Assembly (NCBI GenBank): GCA_016930255.1
Contig: JAFGHB010000035.1
Location: forward strand, 1 to 44,728
Length of the DNA stretch: 44,728 nt
Direction of reading: 5' to 3'
Source of the DNA: Methanomicrobia archaeon
GTDB lineage: Archaea > Halobacteriota > Syntropharchaeia > Alkanophagales > Methanospirareceae
Below the pieces are notes generated by a model. The model did not search any database, was not told the DNA's origin, and worked only from the letters and a program-made list of their open reading frames with translations. Shown here in pieces: positions 16,354 through 25,897 of the stretch. Position 1 is the first letter of the stretch; each line of letters starts with the position of its first letter. A program made the position numbers and the translations under genes.

Positions 16354-17541
16354 ATGCCAGAAGGAAAACGAGTAGGTTTGGAAGGTTCCTTTGCTGTTGC
16401 GGAAGCGGTGCGGATGGCAAACGCCGATGTCATCTCGGCATATCCAATTACACCACAGACACACATTGTAGAGCGCCTGGCGGAGATGATCGCCGATGGC
16501 GAGTTGAATGCGGAATTCATCTGTGTGGAATCGGAGCATTCCGCGATGAGCGCTTGTGTGGGTGCTTCGGCGGCGGGCGCACGGGTTTTTACCTGCTCTG
16601 CAGGCCAGGGTCTAGAATTAATGCATGAGGTTCTGTACATACCAGCATCTATGCGGCTCCCGGTAGTCGCGGTGGCAGCGAACAGAGCATTATCCGCACC
16701 TCTTTCGGTGTGGTGTGATCATTCGGACGCCATGGCCCTTCGGGACATAGGTTGGATCCAAATGTTCGCGGAGAATAATCAGCAAGCATTCGACCTCACG
16801 GTCTGCGCTTTTAAGATCGCAGAGGATAAGGACGTCTTGTTTCCTACAATGGTGCACATTGACGGCTTTTATCTCTCGCACGTGATCGAGGACATGGTGC
16901 TGCCGGAGGACGAAGCGGTAGTGAATTTTATCCCGGACTTCGCATATCCGTTTGCGTTAGATCCCGAGAACCCGGTGAGCATGGGCTGTTACGCACCGCC
17001 TTTTATCTATCCCGAGGCGAAGAAGGCGCAGGAAGTGGATTTCGAGAACGCGAAGTCCACGATACTGGAGACATGGAAGGAGTTCGGAGAGACCTTCGGC
17101 AGGTCGTACGCGCCGGTTGAGACGTACAGGATGGGAGATGCGAGTTCCGCGCTGCTGACAATGGGAAGCAGTAGTGAGACCGCAATGCTGGCCGTGGACG
17201 AGCTGCGAGCAGAAGGGAAGGATGTCGGCCTTATACGGTTACGTTTGTGGCGGCCGTTCCCGTTCGCGGAGTTGCGAGAGGCGGTAAAGGATCTCGAACT
17301 TCTCGTGGTGATGGATCGTGCCATATCATTCGGCATGGGCGGTCCCGTGACTTCGGAGGTGAAATCAGCACTGTACGATATGCGAACTAATCTGAAGATC
17401 GTGGAGTTCATTGCAGGAATCGGTGGCCGGGACATCCCGATAGAAGATTTCAAATACATGTTAACGCACGCTCCAGAGCGAGCGAATGCCGTAGAACGAG
17501 GCGAGGATATCGCAGCCAGAATGATAGGGGTGAGAGAATAA
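16354..17541 (+). CDS. porA: 2-oxoacid (pyruvate-type):ferredoxin oxidoreductase, alpha subunit
   Basis: 395 aa, the usual length. Motifs: EGSFAVAEAVRMANADVISAYPITPQTHIVE at the start (pyrimidine domain), VESEHSAMSACVGASAAGARVFT, and NRALSAPLSVWCDHSDAMALRDIGW, which resembles PorA rather than the 2-oxoglutarate KorA type; this is why pyruvate is preferred, though branched-chain or other oxoacids are not excluded. A GGGAGGATC lies about 15 bases before the ATG, longer than usual. The stop overlaps the porB start by one base (TAATG). Confidence 0.9.
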   Translation: MPEGKRVGLEGSFAVAEAVRMANADVISAYPITPQTHIVERLAEMIADGELNAEFICVESEHSAMSACVGASAAGARVFTCSAGQGLELMHEVLYIPASMRLPVVAVAANRALSAPLSVWCDHSDAMALRDIGWIQMFAENNQQAFDLTVCAFKIAEDKDVLFPTMVHIDGFYLSHVIEDMVLPEDEAVVNFIPDFAYPFALDPENPVSMGCYAPPFIYPEAKKAQEVDFENAKSTILETWKEFGETFGRSYAPVETYRMGDASSALLTMGSSSETAMLAVDELRAEGKDVGLIRLRLWRPFPFAELREAVKDLELLVVMDRAISFGMGGPVTSEVKSALYDMRTNLKIVEFIAGIGGRDIPIEDFKYMLTHAPERANAVERGEDIAARMIGVRE

Positions 17542-18494
17542 TGATAGAAGGAGGAAGAGCAGAGATGGAGCGAGAAGAGGCTTTGTTTGCGCCGCGATTG
17601 ATCACAACGGAAGAGATCTTCGCTCCGGGGCATCGTGCCTGTATCGGTTGCGGAGAGGCGCTCGCGGCTCGACATGTGTGCAAAGCCCTCGGGGACAATG
17701 TCATCATTATTAACGCTACGGGCTGCCTGGAGATCTTCTCATCACTGTTGCCGCTAACCTCATGGACGGTGCCCTGGATTCACACGCTATTCGAGAATGT
17801 GGGCGCGGTAATGTCCGGCGTTGAATCCGCATATAAAGCGCGGATACGAAAGGGAAAAATCCCTGATCGAGGCGTTAAATTCGTGGGGTTCGGTGGCGAC
17901 GGTGCCACTACCGATATCGGCTTACAAGCGCTCTCAGGCGCGATGGAGCGCGGGCATGACTTCCTTTATTGCTGCTTTGACAACGAGGCGTACATGAACA
18001 CGGGCATTCAGCGGTCTTCGTCTACACCGTACGGTGCGTGGACAACGACCGCGCCGGTGGGCAAGCAGAGCATCGGACAGGTGACCTGGAAGAAGAACAT
18101 GCCTGAGATCGCGGTTGCGCATAAAATACCGTACGTGGCGACGGCGTGCCCCTCGTATCCCTTTGACTTGCTGGATAAGGTGAAGAAGGGTTTGGAAATG
18201 AAAGGCCCCGCGTATATCCATGTATTGTCCGTCTGCCCGACAGGCTGGCGATCGTCACCGGATCAAACGATAGAAATCGGCCGTCTGGCGGTGGAGACCG
18301 GCATATTCCCGCTTTACGAAGTGGTCAACGGCGAGTACCGCGTAACCGTCGATGTACCGCAATTGAAGCCCGTGAAGGGTTATATGAAGCACCAGAGACG
18401 GTTCCGGCACCTTACCGATGAGATCGTCGAGGAGATACAGGCGAGAGTGACGAAGGAGTATGAAGAACTGCGAGAGAAGGCGGGGGTGAAATAA
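17541..18494 (+). CDS. porB: 2-oxoacid (pyruvate-type):ferredoxin oxidoreductase, beta (TPP-binding) subunit
   Basis: 317 aa. CIGCGEALAARH supplies cluster-proximal cysteines, NATGCLEIFSS, FGGDGATTDIGLQAL is the thiamine pyrophosphate/Mg motif, and DNEAYMNTGIQRS is the diagnostic PorB segment. ATG 17541 overlaps the porA stop; ATG 17565, ten bases after GGAGG, is a possible alternative. The catalytic TPP chemistry of oxidative decarboxylation to acyl-CoA occurs here with PorA. One base separates it from the following frhB-like gene. Confidence 0.92.
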   Translation: MIEGGRAEMEREEALFAPRLITTEEIFAPGHRACIGCGEALAARHVCKALGDNVIIINATGCLEIFSSLLPLTSWTVPWIHTLFENVGAVMSGVESAYKARIRKGKIPDRGVKFVGFGGDGATTDIGLQALSGAMERGHDFLYCCFDNEAYMNTGIQRSSSTPYGAWTTTAPVGKQSIGQVTWKKNMPEIAVAHKIPYVATACPSYPFDLLDKVKKGLEMKGPAYIHVLSVCPTGWRSSPDQTIEIGRLAVETGIFPLYEVVNGEYRVTVDVPQLKPVKGYMKHQRRFRHLTDEIVEEIQARVTKEYEELREKAGVK

Positions 18495-18495
18495 A

Positions 18496-19617
18496 ATGGC
18501 ACGAGAAGCGAATCCCGGCGAAGCGAGCGCGAAAATACAGGACTATGTGCGGCTACCCACGTTTTTAGAATGCGGCTTTGGCAACCTGACGAATGACGTA
18601 ACAGCGAAGCGAATCTGCTGCCTCTGCGGCACGTGCGCAGCGTTTTGTGATAAAATTGCGATAACCGGTGACGAGACGGGCAAGAAGGAGCCGCGGTTCG
18701 TTGAGGACTACGATACGGTATGCGGGCTGTGTTATACGTTCTGCCCACGGACGTTCCTACCACTGGCCGAAATCGAGTGGCGATTATTCGGCGAGACACG
18801 TGCTGCAGGAGATGACGGCGAGGTTCTTGGCGTTTATCGCAGCGGTTTCTCGGCTCGCGCGACGAAGGCTGATACACTGAATGAAGGACAAGATGGTGGT
18901 GTGGTCACTTCTCTTCTTGCGTATGCGCTCGACGAAGGTATCATCGATTGCAGCGTGATTACGACCGCTGACGAGCAATGGCGGCCGATGACGAAGTTAG
19001 CACGCACGCACGAGGACTTGAAGGCTGGTGCAGGCACGAAATACACACTTCATCCGGGCGTAACCGGTGTACGAGACGCGATAAAAGCCGGCTGCGAGAA
19101 AATAGGGTTCGTCGGGCTACCCTGCCAAATGCAGGGACTGAGAAAAGTGCAAACGGCGGAACAGCCCTATGATGTGGGCGTAAATAAGGTGAAATTGTCA
19201 ATCGGCCTCTTCTGCATGGAGAATTTTACAGAGGCACTGCTGGCGTTCGTGGCGCGGAAGTGCGCCAGCGGCTCGTTGGAAGGCGTGAACAAGTTCAACA
19301 TAAAGGGTAAAGAGCTGTTAATCACCGAAGAGGAGACATTCAGTATCCCGTTAGAGGATATAGAGCGCTACATCGGCGAGGGCTGCCTGGTTTGCATGGA
19401 TTATACCGCGGAACTCGCGGATATCTCCGTCGGCTCGGTTGGCTCGGAAGACGGTTGGTCAACGGTCTTCGCTCGCACGGCGCAAGGAGAGGAACTCGTT
19501 AAAGCCGCGGCTGAGAAGGACTATATCGAACTAAAAGAGTTGGACGAGAAAGGGGTGGGATCGTTAACGAAACTGGCGAAGCGGAAGAAAGAGAACGGCA
19601 TGAAGCGGAGCGCGTGA
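18496..19617 (+). CDS. FrhB-like F420-reducing iron-sulfur flavoprotein subunit
   Basis: 373 aa with the two-part FrhB/FdhB architecture: N-terminal [4Fe-4S] motifs CCLCGTCAAFC and CGLCYTFCP, then the FAD/F420 core GQDGGVVTSLLAYAL, GTKYTLHPG, FVGLPCQMQGLRKVQ, LSIGLFCMENF and GCLVCMDYTAELADISVGSVGS. FrhB proteins transfer electrons between Fe-S clusters and coenzyme F420. Being 1 base after porB, it is almost surely in the same transcript and probably works with the oxidoreductase, letting 2-oxoacid oxidation reduce F420 or the reverse. That coupling is inferred from position. Basic C-terminal tail. Confidence 0.9.
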   Translation: MAREANPGEASAKIQDYVRLPTFLECGFGNLTNDVTAKRICCLCGTCAAFCDKIAITGDETGKKEPRFVEDYDTVCGLCYTFCPRTFLPLAEIEWRLFGETRAAGDDGEVLGVYRSGFSARATKADTLNEGQDGGVVTSLLAYALDEGIIDCSVITTADEQWRPMTKLARTHEDLKAGAGTKYTLHPGVTGVRDAIKAGCEKIGFVGLPCQMQGLRKVQTAEQPYDVGVNKVKLSIGLFCMENFTEALLAFVARKCASGSLEGVNKFNIKGKELLITEEETFSIPLEDIERYIGEGCLVCMDYTAELADISVGSVGSEDGWSTVFARTAQGEELVKAAAEKDYIELKELDEKGVGSLTKLAKRKKENGMKRSA

Positions 19618-19693
19618 ATAATCGCACGTAAATCGGAACGCCTTCAGTAAGTAATGCAGACTTGTTGCGTAATAAAAGCGACGAGATGAAAAA

Positions 19694-21886
19694 ATGGGCA
19701 AACCAATAGCGATATCGGTAACGACAATACTGATTCTCTGCATAGCTGTAAGTGTATTACCGTTATCCGTTGGCACTCGATTTTCGGCAGTGACCGACGA
19801 TAACCGCGATGAGGGAAGCGTAGAAGATACTAAAATACTCCAGTTGGCTCCTCTAAGCCCTAACTCTACGAATTATGTCGAGACCACCCCCGATGAGTTT
19901 TACGGTTATATCCCTCCTCCTGTGGATTTAAGCCACCTGTCTGAGCGTCCCGTCGACAAGTCTGAGGTATCTGCTTTGTCGCTTCCCAGCAGCTTTGACT
20001 GGAGAGATTATGGCAAAGTGACCCCGGTCAAGAACCAGAACCCCTGCGGAACCTGTTGGATTTTCGGACCTACTTCAGTACTGGAATCGGCAGTACTCAT
20101 AGGCGAAAGCGAAGCATTTGATTTTTCAGAGCAGAGCGTAGCCTTGTGCGTTGACCGTTCTTGGACTTATCTGTATAAAGGCGTGACAGATCCCTGCCTT
20201 GCAGGTGGCTGGGGTTGGCTTGCCAGCGAGGTTTTTATCAAGAAAGGTGCTGTTTTGGAATCATGCAATCCCTACGACACTTCAGGTTTGCGCTGTGATG
20301 GATCCTGTGTGTGTGATGAGTGCCCTCCGATTAAGAATGCTGATGGGTACAGACTGGTAACGAATGACGGGTCACAAATCGATCTGATAAAAAATGCGAT
20401 CTATAATCAGGGCCCGGTTACAATGGCGTTCTATTACAACTCAGGCGGAGTATATTCGGTTGGACCGTGGGGAACTATTTATGACTTCTATCCCTGTGAG
20501 GTAGATGCAAATCACATGGTATCAATCGTTGGCTGGGATGATGACGTCCCGCATCCCGACCCAGACCATACGGGCACAGGAGCCTGGATTGCCAAAAACA
20601 GTTGGGGGACCGGTTGGGGAAATAATGGCTTCTTCTACCTTGCATACGACTCAAGTTGTGTCACTGAAGTAGCCTATCTAACGTATAGAGATTACGACCA
20701 GCATGAAGAACTGCTTTACTGGGATGAGGCAGGCTTCACTGATTCTGTGGGGTACATTGACAGCAGTGCCTGGATGGCAAGTGTCTTTACTGCAGCCCAA
20801 TCCGGGAATTTGACCCACGTTGACTTCTGGACGACGAGCAGCAATGCCCGGTATGAGATCCGCGTTTGGGATGGTTATTTTGGAAGTGAGCTTGCCCGCC
20901 AGACTGGTGGCTGCCAAGAGTTGGGTTATTACTCTATACCACTGAGCGCGCCAGTTTCACTCGATGCTGATCAGCAATTTACAATAGGCGTCAAGATGAT
21001 CACGCTGGGCTATGGTTATCCCATACCCGTTGAATCAAAATATTTTGGCGATGTTAGCCCCCCCATACAATCCGGTGTGAGCTTTGTAAGGCATACGGCT
21101 AGCGATTCTTGGGAAGATCTGGCAATTTACGACTGGAACGCCTGTCTCCGTGCCAGAATAGTAGGGGGAGTCCCGGATATCTCTGTCGAGCCAATCAGCT
21201 TCGATGTGTCATTGAATCAGAGCGATACGTGGAACGATATTCTGGAGATTGGCAACGATGGCAATGAAACGCTCACCTATAGTATAACAGATAACGACTC
21301 GTGGCTGGATGAGAACCCAAAATCAGGTTCTGTTCCTCCCGGTGAATACGATAACATAACCGTTACGATAGATACAACGGGTCTTCCTGTTGATGAGTAC
21401 TATGCAAATATCACCATCACGAATAATGACCCTGACGAAAATCCCGTGATGATTCCTGTGCATTTGTCGGTTAGCCCACCAGAAGACGACGAGTTCGACA
21501 CCGGCACGGGCACGTATCCGAGCATATCGGGAACGCACACAGGTACAATCACACCGATATATGATATTAATGTCTCCCGTATGTACACCTATCCCTGCGT
21601 GGGTACCGGCGGGCATACCGAGTCTGTCCACATTTGGGGAAATGGCGTGGACGAGAACGCTTCATGGGCCGGTTACAGTGGCGATTGGCATAACATAACC
21701 TTCAGCGCTCCCTTCACGCTCAAAACAGGAAAGACGTACAACTATGAAATAACCACAGGCTCGTACCCCCAGATCATACATGCAGCCAGCAAGCCAGTGA
21801 CCGGCGGAACAATCGCCTGGGACTCATTTGTTGATGTCAACGGAAATGAGCACAGTAACTGGATACTCGCGATGCGATTAGAATAG
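19694..21886 (+). CDS. Secreted papain-like (C1A) cysteine protease with lectin-like and beta domains
   Basis: 730 aa. Signal peptide about 1-27; propeptide-like stretch to about 100; C1A catalytic domain starting FDWRDYGKVTPVKNQ with nucleophile Cys121 in CGTCW, His274 in ANHMVSIVGWDDD and Asn302 in KNSWGTGWG, so the triad is complete. After the protease come a lectin-like domain (about 345-490, DFWTTSSNARYEIRVW), an Ig-like/NEW-type repeat (about 493-590, ending MIPVHLSV) and a C-terminal beta domain found in other archaeal surface proteins. No sorting signal or TM anchor is seen, so it may be released or stay attached to the cell surface by its lectin part. No neighbour explains the target. 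Confidence 0.9.
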   Translation: MGKPIAISVTTILILCIAVSVLPLSVGTRFSAVTDDNRDEGSVEDTKILQLAPLSPNSTNYVETTPDEFYGYIPPPVDLSHLSERPVDKSEVSALSLPSSFDWRDYGKVTPVKNQNPCGTCWIFGPTSVLESAVLIGESEAFDFSEQSVALCVDRSWTYLYKGVTDPCLAGGWGWLASEVFIKKGAVLESCNPYDTSGLRCDGSCVCDECPPIKNADGYRLVTNDGSQIDLIKNAIYNQGPVTMAFYYNSGGVYSVGPWGTIYDFYPCEVDANHMVSIVGWDDDVPHPDPDHTGTGAWIAKNSWGTGWGNNGFFYLAYDSSCVTEVAYLTYRDYDQHEELLYWDEAGFTDSVGYIDSSAWMASVFTAAQSGNLTHVDFWTTSSNARYEIRVWDGYFGSELARQTGGCQELGYYSIPLSAPVSLDADQQFTIGVKMITLGYGYPIPVESKYFGDVSPPIQSGVSFVRHTASDSWEDLAIYDWNACLRARIVGGVPDISVEPISFDVSLNQSDTWNDILEIGNDGNETLTYSITDNDSWLDENPKSGSVPPGEYDNITVTIDTTGLPVDEYYANITITNNDPDENPVMIPVHLSVSPPEDDEFDTGTGTYPSISGTHTGTITPIYDINVSRMYTYPCVGTGGHTESVHIWGNGVDENASWAGYSGDWHNITFSAPFTLKTGKTYNYEITTGSYPQIIHAASKPVTGGTIAWDSFVDVNGNEHSNWILAMRLE

Positions 21887-21945
21887 AACAGAACAGGACG
21901 GCGCAAACTAAAAACTAAAGCGGAGCGCGCTCTTCATTTCCGTTT

Positions 21946-22926
21946 CTATTGTATCCGTAAATGTTCAACCTCACGGTCATCCAGCGGTGCTGCGACTATC
22001 CTCTGTTTCGCCGCTTCATTCCAGTATTCCACCAGTACCTCTTCACCGCTCGCTACATCTGAATATCGTGCCGTCAGCCGTGCCGCGAGTTCGATCGTCT
22101 CCTTCTCGTTGGTCTGTTCCAAAATCGTTATCGGACTCCCATAACCTGGGACCTCAAACGCATAATCTTCGGGATTCTTCAGCTCTAACAGGAGCTCATT
22201 TTCCGCTTCGTTTCGTCCCACAACGATTTTTGAGGAAGCCACTCGGAAATGCCTGCCTATTCGTAGGAACTCGATCTCTCTCGTCGTTACGTGCTCTTCA
22301 TGCTCGAACAAATCCTTGACCTTCGATGCGAATTCCTTGTGGGTCAAGAGACACCCGCCTGATGGCGAGGGATACGCATTCTCCAAACCAAATTCGTGGG
22401 CGAGCGCAATCTGCGGCTTTCGGCTCTTCCCGCTTATGGCCAAAAGTGCGCTCCGATCTATCCAGCCTTCACGCTCCGGAATCGTCTCCGATAGGAGCTT
22501 TGCGGAAAGCGGTCTCACGATCAGCCCCTCTAATCTGGACTCTTCTTCTTCAAGCATTAATGCCTTTCGATACTGGCTCATTGGTCGCTCACCGAGTACA
22601 TCACCGGTAACGACGAATTTCGCGCCGATTTCCTTCGCTATCCGTTTCGCTTCACGCAGCATATAGATCCGGCAATCGATGCAGGGGTTCATGCCCGAGC
22701 CGTAGCCGTACTTCGGGTTTCGTATAACCTCAAGATAGTCGTCGCCGACTTCTACTCGTATCTGCGGAATGCCGAACCGTTCTGCCGTCTTACCCGCATA
22801 ATCCCCCTTCTCGGCAACGACCGGCAGGATAAACGTCACGGCGATAACCTCTATACCTTGATCTAGGACCAACTTCGTTGCTAATATCGAATCCAATCCG
22901 CCGGATAATAACGCTAAGGCTTTCAT
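21946..22926 (-). CDS. PP-loop ATPase, ThiI/MnmA-like tRNA thiolation protein with NFACT-R-like C-terminal domain
   Basis: 326 aa. ALLSGGLDSILATKLV is the PP-loop that adenylates the tRNA base; NPCIDCRIYMLREAKRIAKE, TGDVLGERPMSQ, LIVRPLSAKLL, EREGWIDR and PSGGCLLTHKEF match a conserved archaeal/bacterial family usually annotated as tRNA 4-thiouridine synthase-like. Cys in PCIDC and GGCLL are candidate sulfur-transfer or cluster ligands. The C-terminal ~100 residues (FLRIGRHFRVASSKIVVGRNEAEN) resemble the RNA-binding NFACT-R-type domain. Exact modified base is uncertain. Convergent with the protease gene. Confidence 0.85.
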   Translation of the reverse strand: MKALALLSGGLDSILATKLVLDQGIEVIAVTFILPVVAEKGDYAGKTAERFGIPQIRVEVGDDYLEVIRNPKYGYGSGMNPCIDCRIYMLREAKRIAKEIGAKFVVTGDVLGERPMSQYRKALMLEEEESRLEGLIVRPLSAKLLSETIPEREGWIDRSALLAISGKSRKPQIALAHEFGLENAYPSPSGGCLLTHKEFASKVKDLFEHEEHVTTREIEFLRIGRHFRVASSKIVVGRNEAENELLLELKNPEDYAFEVPGYGSPITILEQTNEKETIELAARLTARYSDVASGEEVLVEYWNEAAKQRIVAAPLDDREVEHLRIQ

Positions 22927-23205
22927 TACGCTTCTTCTCGGTAACTAACACTTTCGATGGTGCTTTATAGGTAGCCAAAAACCATCTCCTGCAGACATAC
23001 CTTCAACTTTCCCAGTGAAAAACCTGACACTATCATTCTTAGCTAGTTATCCTGAGTTATCACGATTTAATTCAGTCATCTACGGACTCAGTAAGGCCTT
23101 CTTTCCACATGCATCTGTAAATTCGACACACATCATTGCTACCGACCAAATTAAATAACGATTCATGGGTGATCTACCGAGTAGCAGGGCTGAAATAAAG
23201 TTCCG

Positions 23206-24492
23206 TTACACGAACAGGAACATCCAAGCGTACAGCGCGAACACGGGGAAGAAAAATAAGGCCCAAACCCAGCGCTTCCAGCTCTTTACCTCTTTGCCGT
23301 CCATCGGCGTTATTGGCAGCATCTCATAGACTGCCATGATAAACGCGACGTTAAAACCTGCCAGACCTATAGAACCCAAGAAGCCCCCGTAATCAGCAAG
23401 CAGCCAGAAGAGCAGCACCATGATAAAGCTTAATACCGGGCCTGAAAGGGCTATTTTCCCGCGCTGGTCCTGTGTTGGCTCGCCATAGAGAATAGTCTTA
23501 CCGGGAACTGCAAACACGGTTCCAAAGAGAACGGAAGTTATTGCCACGGCAATCATACCGACCGCGGAAGTTCTAAACTCGGACTCCACTCCAAAGCGGT
23601 GCGAGGTAAAGTTGTGCATGAACTCATGAACGATCAACACCAGCCCAGCACCGATCAGGTATGCCGGGAGATTCTCTAAAAAGAGCGATGCGGGGCTCAC
23701 GGCCCAGGCCATAAAAGCGCCAAAGAGCACAAAAGAGGCGATTATATGCATGAATTCAATCCGACTCAACCCGAGCAAAGCAATCTTATTGAGGCCACGA
23801 GGGATTTGTTTGTAGCTGGCCTTCTCGAGGAGCACTTCCTCGCCGATTTCCTCGACGGCCGTTTGGGTGAACTTTCTGAGAAAAGCGAGGAGTTTTGTAC
23901 CGAGGCCCGCAAGCGCGATACCGGTTGTTGCAGCGGCAACTGGAACAGCTTCCGGCGGTATTACTTCCATCATTGGTACCGTCTTGTCCGGGACAAACTT
24001 GAAACCATAGATGGTTCCGCACAGTACTGCTGCGCCGGCAGAGGTTGCATTTTGGATGCCTAGTATGACAATCTTAGGCCGGCTGGTTTTCCGCTCAAAA
24101 TCATAGACGCCTTGTTCGTAAAGTTCCGTGCTGATCCGGTTGTGCGTTGGACCACCGATTAAAATCAAATTATAGTCGTAAATGGACTTGCCATTATAGG
24201 CTGTGTCAGTATCCTGAATTTGGGGTACTCCCGGGTATTCAGCCAGTATGGTGGGATAGTACTTCTTCTCAACGGCGTCAAGGTGTGAACCAATCACAAT
24301 GAGGGGGTTTGGCAGATGTTGTGAGAACGGATTTCCCTCCATGATGATTAATCCGCTTTCAAGCTCTGCTTGGTACTTCTCCAGTACAGCCGCTTGCTCC
24401 TGGGTGAGATCCGTATCATCGGCAGGCTGAGCAGCAGCAACCGCTATGGAAAGCAGCAACAGAGCCACTACCACTAGTAACCAGCGCTTCAT
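23206..24492 (-). CDS. M50 (site-2 protease-like) membrane metallopeptidase with secreted N-terminal domain
   Basis: 428 aa. Signal peptide about 1-22; an extracytoplasmic domain follows (PLIVIGSHLDAVE..., NLILIGGPTHNRISTELYEQG) that looks like the substrate-like modules found in archaeal S-layer-related proteins. From residue about 245 there are several TM helices with the zinc site HEFMH (His289-Glu290, His293) and, near residue 400, LPITPMDG supplying the third ligand. Intramembrane cleavage of regulatory or surface proteins is the family role. TATA box 26 bases upstream of the ATG predicts a leaderless transcript. Confidence 0.82.
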   Translation of the reverse strand: MKRWLLVVVALLLLSIAVAAAQPADDTDLTQEQAAVLEKYQAELESGLIIMEGNPFSQHLPNPLIVIGSHLDAVEKKYYPTILAEYPGVPQIQDTDTAYNGKSIYDYNLILIGGPTHNRISTELYEQGVYDFERKTSRPKIVILGIQNATSAGAAVLCGTIYGFKFVPDKTVPMMEVIPPEAVPVAAATTGIALAGLGTKLLAFLRKFTQTAVEEIGEEVLLEKASYKQIPRGLNKIALLGLSRIEFMHIIASFVLFGAFMAWAVSPASLFLENLPAYLIGAGLVLIVHEFMHNFTSHRFGVESEFRTSAVGMIAVAITSVLFGTVFAVPGKTILYGEPTQDQRGKIALSGPVLSFIMVLLFWLLADYGGFLGSIGLAGFNVAFIMAVYEMLPITPMDGKEVKSWKRWVWALFFFPVFALYAWMFLFV

Positions 24493-24513
24493 GGCATACT
24501 CTTTGAACTACCT

Positions 24514-24523
24514 AGTATAAATT
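24514..24523 (-). promoter_or_regulatory. TATA box of the M50 peptidase gene
   Basis: Minus-strand AATTTATACT is centred 26 bases upstream of the ATG at 24492, the spacing expected when transcription starts at or next to the start codon. Confidence 0.5.
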
Positions 24524-24633
24524 GTTTTCGCTTCTTGTTTAGGGGCACTTCTCACTTCCTTCCCCTTGGTCGGTACTTTCTCAATGGCTAACGAGCAGAG
24601 CAGGCCCTGTGCGCACCTGAAGTAAAGGAAAAC

Positions 24634-24667
24634 CTTATATAAAGATAGGAGATCTCACAATGTGAGA
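24634..24667. promoter_or_regulatory. TATA-like element with adjacent 15-bp palindrome
   Basis: CCTTATATAAAG near 24634-24644 is followed by the perfect palindrome TCTCACAATGTGAGA (24653-24667), 10 bases before the stop of the K+ channel gene on the other strand. Read on the plus strand, the palindrome falls at the predicted transcription start, as for an operator; the transcript would run antisense to the channel gene. Read on the minus strand it would be a promoter with a 120-base leader for the peptidase gene. Confidence 0.35.
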
Positions 24668-24677
24668 GAGGGACCTT

Positions 24678-25652
24678 TTAGTGCGGGGACGCTATTACCA
24701 GCAAATAGTCTCCTTCTTCCAGCTCAGCATCAGGCGAAAAAACAAAAATAAACTCACCGTTTTTATACACCGCGATTACCTTTTCATTTTCATTCAGTGA
24801 GATGTCTGATAACGGCATTTTTTTATCTACTTTTATCTGATTCACGTTAAATCCTTCGACCGCTGACGTTGCTTGCACAATGAACTCTGCAACTACGGGC
24901 TCGGTAACCGCATGAGCAAGCAATCGCCCACTTATCTCCGCGTAGGATATTATATGGTTGATTCCCGCTCCTTGCATCATTTCCTTATGTTCTTGCGCCT
25001 CGCAGGTTGCAACGATCTCGATAGCAGGATTCCGTCTACGAGCTGAGAGCGCGGTCATTATCGTCTCAGAATCGTTATCCAGCATTATCATCAGTGTCTT
25101 TGCATCTTTAATACTACATCGTTCCAGCGTCTCACTCTTTGTCGGGTCGCCGCTGACATGAGATATCCCCTGAGCGTTCAACGCCGTTTGATCCAGATCG
25201 CTACCTACCACTAAAAACGCTTCATTATCAGTTTCAAGCTCTTTTATCGCCTCTTCTGCTTTCGCGTTCCATCCCACAATTATCGTATGGCTCTTCATCT
25301 TCAGCGATCCCGATCCGAATAATCTTTTTAATTGCGTTTTAGTAGAAAAAGATACGAGTTGCTCGAATACATACGCGATGGTGCCTATACCCCCCAGCGC
25401 AACCAGCACAAAGGTAACGCGACCACCTATCGTTTTGGGTGTATAATCCCCGTATCCCACGGTTGTAATGGTCACGATAACCCAATAAACGGCATCCCAT
25501 ATTCCGGTTACTCCCGCACTGCCTCTTTCAAAATAGTAGAATGCGAAGGAGCCGAATACGAGCACAGCCATGAGTAACGAGAGTAGAAAAAGCTTGTCCT
25601 CGTATTTTTCCAAGTGTAAAGCCCGTAATCTTCTTATCAGCCAGAGTAACAT
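24678..25652 (-). CDS. MthK-like potassium channel with RCK (TrkA-N/TrkA-C) domains
   Basis: 324 aa. Two TM helices (about 22-42 and 79-100) flank a pore helix with the K+ filter TTVGYGD (residues about 67-73). Then a TrkA-N/RCK Rossmann domain (HTIIVGWNAKAEEAIKEL, FLVVGSDLD, ISHVSGDPTKSETLERC, MLDNDSETI) and a TrkA-C domain from about 240 (VNQIKVDKKMPLSDISL ... EEGDYLLVIA). This is the 2TM-RCK layout of MthK, a ligand-gated (Ca2+ or nucleotide) K+ channel in the cytoplasmic membrane. Stands as its own unit, upstream TATA-like AGTATATACATACG. Confidence 0.92.
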   Translation of the reverse strand: MLLWLIRRLRALHLEKYEDKLFLLSLLMAVLVFGSFAFYYFERGSAGVTGIWDAVYWVIVTITTVGYGDYTPKTIGGRVTFVLVALGGIGTIAYVFEQLVSFSTKTQLKRLFGSGSLKMKSHTIIVGWNAKAEEAIKELETDNEAFLVVGSDLDQTALNAQGISHVSGDPTKSETLERCSIKDAKTLMIMLDNDSETIMTALSARRRNPAIEIVATCEAQEHKEMMQGAGINHIISYAEISGRLLAHAVTEPVVAEFIVQATSAVEGFNVNQIKVDKKMPLSDISLNENEKVIAVYKNGEFIFVFSPDAELEEGDYLLVIASPH

Positions 25653-25897
25653 GGTAGCGTATGTATATACTGAAATAGTATCGGGTTGTTAAGTTATTTA
25701 CTAACAGATGCGGTATGATTTTTCGGGGGCAGGTCATGGTGCTATCACGTCACGCGCAAGCCCGATGGGCGAGATCGCAAAGCGGACGACGCATAATAAG
25801 TGGAGGCGGTGGACTTCGCGGGGGTCAGGAAACGCGAAGCGATTATGAAAAGCCACATTAGCTACGCGCTCTAATATTCTCATGGTGAAGGTAACTC

